From Bradyrhizobium sp. U87765 SZCCT0048 (lineage in GTDB: Bacteria > Pseudomonadota > Alphaproteobacteria > Rhizobiales > Xanthobacteraceae): a stretch of DNA of 64,000 nt. The stretch lies in contig NZ_JAFCMM010000005.1 of NCBI RefSeq assembly GCF_018131225.1, forward strand, positions 620,001 through 684,000. Reading direction: 5' to 3'. Within the stretch, counting starts at the first letter, position 1. Each line of letters begins with the position of its first letter. The notes beneath the pieces are model-generated. The model was not told where the DNA came from and did no database searches. It saw only the letters and a list, made by a program, of their open reading frames with translations. The position numbers were made by a program, and so were the translations under genes. Of the stretch, positions 17,039 to 24,653 are shown in pieces.

Positions 17039-17073
17039 CCGGCATCCGGGGTGGAGGCCATCCCGGATGCCGG
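17039..17073. repeat. Second hairpin next to the terminator
   Basis: A perfect 12-base inverted repeat (CCGGCATCCGGG at 17039-17050, CCCGGATGCCGG at 17062-17073) with an 11-base loop, immediately upstream of the terminator in transcription direction. No T-run. It may stabilise the 3' end of the small-gene transcript or be a REP-like element. Confidence 0.6.
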
Positions 17074-17166
17074 ACCTGACCGGCGAAGGGCCATCTTCGC
17101 GTGGTCATTGCCGGGCCGGCCGGTGCATGCGCTGAGGTCGCGCGACACACCGGCGGGCTCTTGAGT

Positions 17167-17334
17167 TCAGGTGCTGAACAGGAACCGGATCACCTCCGAG
17201 CCGGGCGGCGAGGTGATGATGTAGATCGCGATCAGCAGCATCACGAAGATGATGAAGGCGGGCCAGAAGATCGCCCGGTCGGTGAGAGGGCTCTTGTCGT
17301 CGCCGCCCTGCTTGTTCATTTCGTTGCTCAACAC
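17167..17334 (-). CDS. Tiny membrane protein, paralogue 1
   Basis: A 55-residue protein starting with GTG (GGGAG seven bases upstream) or, five codons later, with ATG. It has a polar start (NKQGGDDKSPLTDRA), one transmembrane helix (IFWPAFIIFVMLLIAIYI) and the end ITSPPGSEVIRFLFST. The same pattern, LFWP…LLI..Y.IT.PPG..VI, recurs in the next gene upstream, so the two are paralogues. I know no family for them; a faint likeness to the first helix of BCCT carriers is not enough to assign one. It is the last gene of a three-gene unit that ends at the terminator at 16984-17025. Confidence 0.65.
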   Translation of the reverse strand: MLSNEMNKQGGDDKSPLTDRAIFWPAFIIFVMLLIAIYIITSPPGSEVIRFLFST

Positions 17335-17403
17335 GACATCACTCCCGAAAACCCGGCCGCGCCTCGCGGCCGAACGCCCCTCGATCCCGCTTCACCTGTC
17401 GCT

Positions 17404-17601
17404 TCACGCGCCCGGCAGTGCCGATTTCAGGGCGCCCACCACGGTCGATGGACCGGGGCCTGCGATCAGCGCCTGGATGACGTTGCCGCCGGGTGGTGCA
17501 GTGATCACGTAGGTTCCGATCAGAAGGGCGGCGAACACCAGGAACGTCGGCCAGAACAGCGCCTGGTCGGTCGGGTGAGGGGTGTTCAGATCGTCGGTCA
17601 T
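17404..17601 (-). CDS. Tiny membrane protein, paralogue 2
   Basis: A 65-residue protein preceded by GGGAG. Layout as its neighbour: polar start (MTDDLNTPHPTDQA), one helix (LFWPTFLVFAALLIGTYVI), then TAPPGGNVIQALIAGPGP and a short hydrophobic tail. The shared core (TD.A.FWP.F..F..LLI..Y.IT.PPG..VI) shows common descent with the gene 69 bases downstream. Function unknown. A GTG 22 codons upstream would add a proline-rich extension, but the ribosome site favours the ATG chosen. Confidence 0.65.
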   Translation of the reverse strand: MTDDLNTPHPTDQALFWPTFLVFAALLIGTYVITAPPGGNVIQALIAGPGPSTVVGALKSALPGA

Positions 17602-17707
17602 GACGTGGCTCCCGGGTTTGGTCTCGCCGTTGGCCGGCGGAGGGGGCGTTGGACGTTTCTTGTTCACGGATCTCGTTCGCGGGCCTGTGCCGGCCCGCGC
17701 GGCATTC

Positions 17708-17944
17708 TCAGGGATGCGCGGCGAGGCGCACGGGGCCGGCGGGCGTCGACGCGACGGCCGTGCCGGCGGGCGGAACGAACGCGACCTCCGCCTGCGCGAT
17801 GTCGGAGACCAGCCGGGCTGTGTGCGGCCGTGTCGCGATCACGAGCGTGAGCGCGGCGGCGAGCAGGCTGCAGCCGGCCAGCAGCCCGACAATCCAGGCG
17901 TCGCCGGAGCGATCGTCTTCGGTGGAGAGGGGATGCCGGGTCAT
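17708..17944 (-). CDS. Small single-pass membrane protein
   Basis: A 78-residue protein with an excellent ribosome site (GGAGG, seven bases before the ATG). A polar N-terminus (MTRHPLSTEDDRSGD) leads into one long hydrophobic segment (AWIVGLLAGCSLLAAALTLVIA), then a periplasm-like tail rich in Ala, Val and Pro. No family recognised. It is the first gene of the three-gene unit of tiny membrane proteins, and a CRP-type palindrome lies 56 bases upstream of its start. Confidence 0.65.
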   Translation of the reverse strand: MTRHPLSTEDDRSGDAWIVGLLAGCSLLAAALTLVIATRPHTARLVSDIAQAEVAFVPPAGTAVASTPAGPVRLAAHP

Positions 17945-17999
17945 GAAGGCCTCCAGGTTCGTTGCACCTCCTGACCTAGAGCAAATCCCGAGTCCCGAA

Positions 18000-18015
18000 T
18001 GTGAGCTGGCTCACA
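18000..18015 (-). promoter_or_regulatory. Perfect CRP-type operator TGTGA-N6-TCACA
   Basis: Both half-sites match the Crp consensus exactly. The centre lies about 63 bases before the ATG of the first small membrane-protein gene, a distance that allows an activator site near -41.5 of a promoter. The nearby Crp-family protein has the Arg-Glu-x3-Arg recognition helix that reads TGTGA. Confidence 0.75.
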
Positions 18016-18168
18016 CTTGCTAAGAGACTCGTCGCATTAGGTTATTTCCAACGGAGCAGGCTGGTGCGGGAGGCGCGCCATCACGGCCGGGATCGAGCGG
18101 CCGGCGCGGCATGAATTTTGAGGAATACCTTGAGAATTCAGTTGGTTGGGAGGGTGGCGCGGGGTGAA

Positions 18169-18882
18169 TCAGTCCACCGCGGTGTCTTCGGCGGCGAGCG
18201 TGCGCAGCGGCGCCGGGTCGAGAACGACGATATGGCCATGGCCGAGCCGCAGCCAGCCGAGCGCCACCCAGGCGCGGAGCTGGCGGTTGATGCTCTCGCG
18301 CGACATGCCGATCATCTCGCTGAGCTCCTGCTGGGTCACCGCGACCTTGCCGGGCGGGCTCTTCGCGCCGTCGCGCTCGCCGAGCCGCACCAGGGTGCGG
18401 GCGAGGCGGCTCTGCAGGTCGGGCAGGCCGATCTGCTCGACATGCTGGCTGACCCAGCGCAGGCGACGGCACAGCAGCGCGATGAACTTGAGCAGCAGCG
18501 CCGGCTGGCTCTCCATGAACGGCTGGAAGTCGCGCTTGTCGAAGCTCAGGATCTCGCAGGCAGTGTTGGCGACGGCGTCCGCGGTGCGCGGCGAGCCGTC
18601 GAGGAAGGCGATCTCGCCGATCAGTTCGCCCGCGCCGACCAGATTGAAGATGGTGCTGCGGCCGCTCGCGGCGGAGATGCCGATCTTGACCGTGCCGCTC
18701 ATCACCACCAGCAGGCGGTCGCCGGGATCGCCCTTGGAGAACACGACGGCGCCTTTGCGATACCGGCGCGTCTTGGCGTAGTGGCACAGCTGCATCAGCG
18801 CGTCGCGGGCGATGTCGGCGAACATCGGGTGATCGCCGAGGAAGGCGACCTTGGCGTCGAGGCGGGTGGTATCCTGCGGCAT
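18169..18882 (-). CDS. Crp-family transcription regulator, cAMP-site conserved
   Basis: A 237-residue Crp/Fnr-family regulator. The N-terminal cyclic-nucleotide fold keeps the phosphate-binding signature GEIAFLDGSPRTA (Glu90, Arg99, Thr100), as in true cAMP-binding members, and there is no FNR-type cysteine cluster. The C-terminal winged helix has SRESINRQL with Arg195, Glu196 and Arg200, the spacing used by E. coli Crp (RExxxR) to read TGTGA. A perfect TGTGA-N6-TCACA palindrome sits between this gene and the small-protein unit 153 bases downstream, so that unit is the obvious target. The ATG at 18880-18882 has GAGGA upstream; a longer open frame before it is not needed. Confidence 0.88.
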   Translation of the reverse strand: MPQDTTRLDAKVAFLGDHPMFADIARDALMQLCHYAKTRRYRKGAVVFSKGDPGDRLLVVMSGTVKIGISAASGRSTIFNLVGAGELIGEIAFLDGSPRTADAVANTACEILSFDKRDFQPFMESQPALLLKFIALLCRRLRWVSQHVEQIGLPDLQSRLARTLVRLGERDGAKSPPGKVAVTQQELSEMIGMSRESINRQLRAWVALGWLRLGHGHIVVLDPAPLRTLAAEDTAVD

Positions 18883-19349
18883 GTCCTCGGTGACGTCTCG
18901 TGCTGCGGTTGCTGCGGCGTTGAACCGAAGCGCCGCTGGCGTGACCAAAGACCGGGCATCGGACCTTCGACAGTAGCCGCGAAAGCGCGCGCCGAGAAGG
19001 CCGCCGCCGGCAGAGGCATATCGTTGTTTTTCATTGCACTTCCAGAGGGTGTCGGAACGTCGTTGAGATGCCGGCAACCGTCTCGCGCGATCGCCGCGAC
19101 ATTCGGCCACCATGCATCGGCGGACAGTTGGCCGCGGCGGACGCGCGGTGATAGCGTGCGGTCGCCGTGCGTGGCGGCCGATGGATCGCCGCGCCGGCGC
19201 GTTGCGTTTTCAGCCAGCGGCCATCGTGCGAGGACAGCGGCCTTTTCGGCCGGCGCGGGCCGCGGCATCACAGCGACGATAGCGCGATCTGATTTGATCA
19301 CATCTGATTTGACGACAGTGGATTTCAGTCACGTTTTGAGGATCGGGCG
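18883..19349. promoter_or_regulatory. Divergent gap between crp-like gene and P450 operon
   Basis: 467 bases without a convincing gene. Near the P450 start is a direct repeat ATCTGATTTGA (19287-19297 and 19302-19312, 15 bases apart), a candidate operator for a regulator binding on one face of the helix; a TTGACG follows at 19309. The P450 ATG has GAGGATCGGG before it. Nothing else was recognised. Confidence 0.4.
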
Positions 19350-20765
19350 ATGAGCAACGTCTCCAAGGCCAATATCGAGGCCAATATCGAGGCCGACGCC
19401 GCGTTCGACGCGGGCGCGACGGCGGCTTCCTCCGCGACATCGGACGGCGCGCCGGCGGCGCCCTCGCGCCTGGCGATGCTGGTCTACCGGCTGCTGTGCC
19501 TGGCGTTCTGCCACATGCTGCCGTTCAAGCTGGTATTCGCGCTGCTGCGGCGGGTGCGGCCGCTGGCGCTGTTCGGCTCGACGCTGTGGGTCACCAGGGC
19601 CGATGACGTCACCGAGGTGCTGGGACGCTTCGACGATTTCCACCTTGCGGAAGTTATCGAGCCCGGCATGCCGTGGGGCCAGTTCATGATGACCATCGAC
19701 TGGCGCGAGCAGCATGCGGTCGAGCGCGGCCTGCTGCAGAGCGCGGTCAAGCCGGCGGAGGACCGCGACGCCATCACCGCGCTGGTGACGCAGACCTGCC
19801 GCGACAGCCTTGCGGACGCGGGGGGCGGACGTATCGACGTCATCGCCGCGATCGCCGAGCCGGTGGTGGTGCGCATCGCCGCGGAGTATTTTGGCGTCGC
19901 GCCGCTCGGCGGCAGCCCGCACCGGATGGCCGATGCCATGGCCGAACTCGCCGGGATCATCATGGTCAACCCGCCGCAGGGCTCGCAGCCGTGGCAGCGC
20001 TCGCGCGACGCCATGGCGGGCCTCGCCAACGAGATCCTCGCCGCCATCGCCGAGCGCAAGGCCGCGCACAAGGCGGCGCTCGCCGCCGGCCGCGACGACG
20101 GGCTGCCCGACGACCTGATGACGCGCCTCGTGCGGCTGCTGGTCGCCGGCAACCAGCCGGCGTGGTTCGGCGACGACTGGATCCGCCGCTATCTCACCGG
20201 CCTCGTCGCCACCGGCGGCGCCACCATCGTGCGCGCCACCGCCCATGCCATCGATCAGTTGCTGGCGCATCCCGAGGGCCTGCGCCTTGCGCGGGACGCC
20301 GCCGCCCGGCTCGACCGCGCACCGGACGATGCCGCCGCCGTCGCCGCGCTGCGCCAGATCGTCTACGAGGCGCTGCGCTTCCGCCCGATGCTGCCGCTGC
20401 TGGTGCGCGACTGCCCGCGCGACACCGTTGTCGCCGGAGGCACGCCGCGCGCGCGCATCGTGCCCGGCGGCACGCGGGTGATTGCCGCGCCGCTGGCGGC
20501 AATGTTCGATCCGGCGAAGGTGCCGATGCCATGGCAGTTCCGCGCCGGCCGGCCGCAGGACGCCTATGTGCTGTTCGGCGTCGGCTCGCGCAGTTGCTTT
20601 GGCCGCTATATCGCCGACGTCGCTTTGCTGGAGATCGCGCGCGCCGTGCTGCGGCTGCCCGGCCTTGCGCGCGCGCCCGGCGCCGATGGCAAGGTGCGCT
20701 ATGGCGGCCCCGCCGCGCGCGGGCTGACCGTCACGTGGCGCGCCGGCGGCGACGGAGCGCTCTGA
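19350..20765 (+). CDS. Cytochrome P450
   Basis: A 471-residue haem-thiolate protein. The haem loop is FGVGSRSCFG with Cys416 as iron ligand, and the ExxR pair is in YEALRFRPML. The I-helix reads GLVATGGATIV: the threonine of the acid-alcohol pair is there but the acidic residue before it is not, which suggests chemistry other than ordinary mono-oxygenation, such as rearrangement of a peroxide. The first 35 residues are a poorly conserved Ala-rich leader with the internal repeat ANIEANIEA, followed by a possible membrane-associated helix (LVYRLLCLAFCHMLP). The stop shares a base with the next gene's ATG, so it is coupled to the membrane protein and the DyP peroxidase. No ferredoxin partner gene is nearby. 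Confidence 0.88.
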   Translation: MSNVSKANIEANIEADAAFDAGATAASSATSDGAPAAPSRLAMLVYRLLCLAFCHMLPFKLVFALLRRVRPLALFGSTLWVTRADDVTEVLGRFDDFHLAEVIEPGMPWGQFMMTIDWREQHAVERGLLQSAVKPAEDRDAITALVTQTCRDSLADAGGGRIDVIAAIAEPVVVRIAAEYFGVAPLGGSPHRMADAMAELAGIIMVNPPQGSQPWQRSRDAMAGLANEILAAIAERKAAHKAALAAGRDDGLPDDLMTRLVRLLVAGNQPAWFGDDWIRRYLTGLVATGGATIVRATAHAIDQLLAHPEGLRLARDAAARLDRAPDDAAAVAALRQIVYEALRFRPMLPLLVRDCPRDTVVAGGTPRARIVPGGTRVIAAPLAAMFDPAKVPMPWQFRAGRPQDAYVLFGVGSRSCFGRYIADVALLEIARAVLRLPGLARAPGADGKVRYGGPAARGLTVTWRAGGDGAL

Positions 20766-22804
20766 TGCCGAACATCGTCACCATCATCGCGCCGCTCGAT
20801 CCGGCGAATGTCGAGACCTGCCGGCACTACCTGCGCGCCAACGCCGAGCCGGCGCCGGACTTCGCCCATGGCCGCCTCGCGTGCCAGCCGCTGTTTGCCT
20901 TCGACGCCGTCGCCACGCTGCACTTCTGCAGCTTCGTGATCCTCGAGGCCGAGGCCGGCTTCGGCCCGCGCCTGGTGTTCGAGGCGACGTTCGACGGCCC
21001 GCGCGCCGATGTCCTGCGCGCCCTGCTGCGCGCCGCGCCGCAGGGCTTTCACGAGGCCTTCCGCCATTGCGTCGGTTATCCCGCCGCCGGCATGGCGACG
21101 CCGGACCTGGTGCAGGAATATCTCGTGCGCCACGACGTCGGCGCCGACACTTATTTCTGCGGCTATCCCGGCCGCTCGGCGGCGCAGGTCAAGGACGAGA
21201 ACGCCATCCATTCCGGCGTCGTCACCTTCCTCAGCGACCGCTACCGTGCGGCACAGCAACTGCCGGGCCGCATCGCCGGCTTTCTCGACGTCATCCGCAC
21301 CGAGTTCGTGCGCGCCGATCCGCAGCGGCGCTGGGCGGCGGATGCGCCGAAGCTGCCATGGGAGGTGACGTCGCGCACCGCGGTCGCCATCGCCGCGGGG
21401 CTGGCGCTGGTCGCTCTCGCCTGCGGCCTCGGCGCCATCGTCGCCGCGCTGGTGCCGTCGCTGCGGCCGTGGGCGCTCTATGAGATCATCACCCGCTCCA
21501 TCGACGTCGCCGGCCGGCAGGGCGCCGACGTCGTCGACGCCATCGCCGCGGCGCTGCCGTGGATCGGCCCGTTCATCGAGGCGCTGCGTCCGGCGTTGCC
21601 GAACCTCGCCGGCGTCACGGTGATCTGGGCCGTCGTGCGCATCGCCGAGCTGGTGCTGAGCAGCCTGACGCGCGATCCGCGCGACCAGTCTTTCTCGCTC
21701 AGCGTGCCACTGCAGATCGCAGTGATCCTGCGCTCGGCGCTGCTGCTGTTCATGGCCGGCTCGGTGCTGGTGGTGATCATCACCGGCATGGAGCAGCGTC
21801 CCGTCGATCCCGCCCGTTCGGCGCTCGCCGCCACCGCGACCGCGCTCGTCGCGCTGGCCGGCATGGCGCTGGTGCTGCTCGTGCTGCAGCACTTCGCCGA
21901 CTCGCTCAAGCTTGCGGTGGCACTGACGCCGTTCAAGGCGCGGCGCGAGCGGCTGCGCCGCGCCGCGCTCGATGCCATCCGCTACCTGATGGTGCTGACC
22001 TGCGCCATCGGCCTGCTTGTCGCCGCGCGGCAGACGCCGCTGGCGCTCAGCCATGCTGTCGCCGACAACCTGCGGGCGCTGTTCGCCATCGGGTTCGTGG
22101 CGATGATCTATGCGGTGCTCGGCATTCTCGCCGCCTACGCGGTCGGCGTCGCCGTGTTCCTTTGGATTCGCGTCAGCGAGGTGCGCGACACCGGCACGTT
22201 CGCCCACGCCGACGGGCTGATCGCGCGCGCCCAGATCAATGCCCGCAAGTACACGCGCGAGGAGGGCGGCACCAATGTCTACCAGAACCATCTCGCCAGC
22301 CTCACCTATGTGAAGCCCGGCGTGCTGCGGCGATCGCTGGTGTGGCTGGCGCTGCATGCGGTGAACCTGCTGGCGCGGTTCTGGTTCAATCGCGGCGAGC
22401 TCGGCGGCATCCCGACCATCCTGTCGGCGCGCTGGGTACTGATCGACAACGGCCGGCGGCTGCTGTTCCTCGACAATTTCGGCGGCTCATGGGAGAGTTA
22501 CCTCAACGAGTTCATCGACCTCGCCGCGGTGAAGGGGCTCAACGCCATCTGGTGCAACACCTTCGTGCACGCTGCCGGCCAGCGCTTCGGCTTTCCGCCG
22601 ACGCGGTTCTTCTTCTGGCGCGGCGCGCAGGCGGAGCAGCCGTTCAAGGCCTATGTGCGCCAGAGCCAGGTCGAGACGCTGGTGTGGTACAGCGCCTTTC
22701 CGACGCTGAGCGTCGTCAATGTCAACGCCAACACGTCGTTGCGCCAGTCGCTGTCGCAGGACCTGACGGCGAGCGAAATCGACGGCGTGTTCCAGCGGCT
22801 GTAG
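20765..22804 (+). CDS. Large membrane protein of P450-DyP operon, two related soluble domains
   Basis: A 679-residue protein of unassigned function. Residues 1-195 are soluble, about six transmembrane helices lie between 200 and 465 (for example AVAIAAGLALVALACGLG and ALFAIGFVAMIYAVLGILA), and a second soluble domain follows to the end. The two soluble parts share a pattern: aromatic-rich strand, then LVFEATFDGPRADVLRAL in the first and LLFLDNFGGSWESYLNEF in the second, suggesting duplicated ferredoxin-like domains of the kind seen in DyP peroxidases. It starts on the P450 stop (ATGA-type overlap) and ends ten bases before the DyP gene. A role in presenting a lipid or other hydrophobic substrate to the two haem enzymes is inference. 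Confidence 0.75.
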   Translation: MPNIVTIIAPLDPANVETCRHYLRANAEPAPDFAHGRLACQPLFAFDAVATLHFCSFVILEAEAGFGPRLVFEATFDGPRADVLRALLRAAPQGFHEAFRHCVGYPAAGMATPDLVQEYLVRHDVGADTYFCGYPGRSAAQVKDENAIHSGVVTFLSDRYRAAQQLPGRIAGFLDVIRTEFVRADPQRRWAADAPKLPWEVTSRTAVAIAAGLALVALACGLGAIVAALVPSLRPWALYEIITRSIDVAGRQGADVVDAIAAALPWIGPFIEALRPALPNLAGVTVIWAVVRIAELVLSSLTRDPRDQSFSLSVPLQIAVILRSALLLFMAGSVLVVIITGMEQRPVDPARSALAATATALVALAGMALVLLVLQHFADSLKLAVALTPFKARRERLRRAALDAIRYLMVLTCAIGLLVAARQTPLALSHAVADNLRALFAIGFVAMIYAVLGILAAYAVGVAVFLWIRVSEVRDTGTFAHADGLIARAQINARKYTREEGGTNVYQNHLASLTYVKPGVLRRSLVWLALHAVNLLARFWFNRGELGGIPTILSARWVLIDNGRRLLFLDNFGGSWESYLNEFIDLAAVKGLNAIWCNTFVHAAGQRFGFPPTRFFFWRGAQAEQPFKAYVRQSQVETLVWYSAFPTLSVVNVNANTSLRQSLSQDLTASEIDGVFQRL

Positions 22805-22814
22805 AGGATTGGGA

Positions 22815-24305
22815 ATGGACAAGGTCGAGTGGGACGACGTGCAGGGCCTGGTGCTGAGCGGCTATCCGCGGCTGCCGTATTCCGCCTATGTGCTGTTTCG
22901 CTTTCATCCCGAACGTCCGGACGCGGCGCGGGCGTGGCTCGGCGCGCTCGCCGGCCGCCTGATGCGCGCGAGCGATGGCGGTGGTGACGATGGTGAGACG
23001 GACGCGCCGACGCTCGGCACGCTCAAGCGCGCCAAGGGCGCGGACCTGCACGCCATCAACCTCGCGCTGACCGCGCGCGGCCTCGGCCAGTTGCCGGCCG
23101 GCGCTGCCGCGCTCAAGGATTTTTCCGTCGAGTTCGTCGAGGGCATGGCGCCGCCGACCGATCCGGTGAGCGGGCCGGCGCGGCGCACCAACCTGCTCGG
23201 CGATCTCGGCGACAGCTCGCCCGCGACATGGGAGTGGGGCGGCTGGAACGGCAATGGCGACATCGACGGCATGCTGATGCTGTTCGCACCCGACGGCCTC
23301 GCGCTGCAGTCGCTGATCGGCGACGAGCTTGCGACGATGGCGCAGGCGGCCGATCCCGTGCGCATCGCCTCGCCCGGCGGCGACGATCCGCGCCTGATGA
23401 CGGGACGCGTCTACGACGACCGCAAGGAGCACTTCGGCTACACCGACGGCATCTCGCAGCCGATCATCGAGGGCTCGCCGCGGGCGCGCCGCGGCGGCGC
23501 GACCGAGGACGACAAGCGCATCCATCACGTCAAGCCCGGCGAGTTCGTGTTCGGCTATCACAACGAGCGGCGGGTGCGCACCAACGGCGCGGGGGCCGCC
23601 GAGCTCAAGCGCAACGGCACCTATCTCGTGTTCCGCCAGCTCGAGCAGGACGTCGCTGGCTTTCGCGATTTCGTCGCGCGGGCGGCGGCGGAGTTGCAGG
23701 GGCCGGAGGATGCCACCGACAAGGAGGAGTGGATCGCCGCGCGTCTCGTTGGCCGCACCCGCGCGGGCAAGCCGCTGGCGTGCCCGGCGGCGCACGCCCA
23801 CGATCCGTCGGATCCGGTGGCGCGCCACAGCTCGGGCAACGACTTCCTGTTCTATTTCGGCGATCGCTTCGGCCTGCAGTGCCCGATCGGCTCGCACATC
23901 CGTCGCGCCAACCCGCGCGATACGAAGGGCCCCGATCCCGACACTGCGCTGCGGCTGTCGAAGATGCATCGGATCATCCGCCGCAGCCGCATGTATGGCG
24001 AGCGCTACGATGCCGACGCCCGCAATGGCGAGGGCCGGCGCGGCGTGCTGTTCGTGTGCCTCAACGCCGACATCGCCGGCCAGTTCGAGATGATCCAGCA
24101 CTCCTGGCTCAACAACCGCCACTTCGGCGATCTCTATGTCGGTACCGATCCGATCGGCCATTCCCAGGCCGACGGCGGCGCCATCGTCATCCAGCGCCGC
24201 CCGACCAACCTCGTGCTGCAGCGGCCCAAGCCCTTCGTGCGGGTACGCGGGGGGGCGTATTTTTTCCTGCCGGGCATCGCCGCGGTAAGGGCGCTGGCGG
24301 GGTGA
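22815..24305 (+). CDS. DyP-type haem peroxidase
   Basis: Dye-decolourising-type peroxidase, 496 residues, in the size range of the larger (class C/D) DyPs. The GxxDG motif is GYTDG (Asp211), the proximal haem ligand is His361 in GSHIRRANPR, and the distal arginine is in the following RIIRRSRMYG (about Arg389). No Tat or Sec signal is seen, so it is probably cytoplasmic or held at the membrane by its operon partner. AGAGGA six bases before the ATG at 22815 sets the start; a TTG two codons earlier is possible. Third gene of the P450 operon. Its last 156 bases occur again 1,900 bases downstream with ten differences, so the 3' end has been through a duplication or integration event. Confidence 0.92.
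   Translation: MDKVEWDDVQGLVLSGYPRLPYSAYVLFRFHPERPDAARAWLGALAGRLMRASDGGGDDGETDAPTLGTLKRAKGADLHAINLALTARGLGQLPAGAAALKDFSVEFVEGMAPPTDPVSGPARRTNLLGDLGDSSPATWEWGGWNGNGDIDGMLMLFAPDGLALQSLIGDELATMAQAADPVRIASPGGDDPRLMTGRVYDDRKEHFGYTDGISQPIIEGSPRARRGGATEDDKRIHHVKPGEFVFGYHNERRVRTNGAGAAELKRNGTYLVFRQLEQDVAGFRDFVARAAAELQGPEDATDKEEWIAARLVGRTRAGKPLACPAAHAHDPSDPVARHSSGNDFLFYFGDRFGLQCPIGSHIRRANPRDTKGPDPDTALRLSKMHRIIRRSRMYGERYDADARNGEGRRGVLFVCLNADIAGQFEMIQHSWLNNRHFGDLYVGTDPIGHSQADGGAIVIQRRPTNLVLQRPKPFVRVRGGAYFFLPGIAAVRALAG
24150..24305 (+). repeat. Direct repeat, copy 1 (3' end of DyP gene)
   Basis: Matches 26050-26205 at a constant offset of 1,900 bases with no gaps. The first 95 bases are identical; all ten differences fall in the last 61, where this copy carries a run of seven G and a run of six T. 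The two copies bracket the ankyrin gene. Confidence 0.9.
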
Positions 24306-24348
24306 TGTTGCGTTGATGGTCAGTTGCAGCAATCAAGCGGATCTTGAA

Positions 24349-24458
24349 GGCCCTGGAGCGTTTTCGAGCGAAGTGGGCAACGGTTCGCGTGAATAAAACG
24401 CGTCAAAACAAATAACTAGAGCGCGTTCGTGATTCCATCAAAAGCGAACGCGCTCTAG
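24349..24458. repeat. Bradyrhizobiaceae-type intergenic palindromic repeat
   Basis: The block starting GAGCGTTTTCGAGCGAAGTG and containing AACGCGTCAAAACAA, then CTAGAGCGCGTTCG, is a form of a dispersed intergenic element that I know from Bradyrhizobium and relatives. It ends in a perfect 14-base inverted repeat (24416-24429 with 24445-24458, 15-base loop). The 195 bases between it and the ankyrin gene's stop show nothing recognisable. Confidence 0.7.
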
Positions 24459-24653
24459 GCCGTGTATTCATAAAAAGTAGGCGATGCCCGCTTTGCACCG
24501 ATACCGACCACCTTTGCGCAGCCGCAGCAAATGATGCGATGGGCAAGAAGCAGTTGTCGGTCGCGTACTCAAGCGAAGTAACCTCAGGTCATTGTCGGTC
24601 TGCCCTATGTAGTGGCCTCCGCGGCGGGAGGCAAAATCAGGAAAATCAGGCCG

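Noticed and set aside
17251..17319. Assignment of the tiny FWP…PPG proteins to the BCCT carrier family
   Set aside because: Only a faint likeness to one N-terminal helix; no carrier motifs are present.
19673..20764. Upstream extension of the membrane protein frame inside the P450 gene
   Set aside because: Arg/Ala-rich shadow of the P450 coding frame; the ATG at 20765 coupled to the P450 stop is the natural start.
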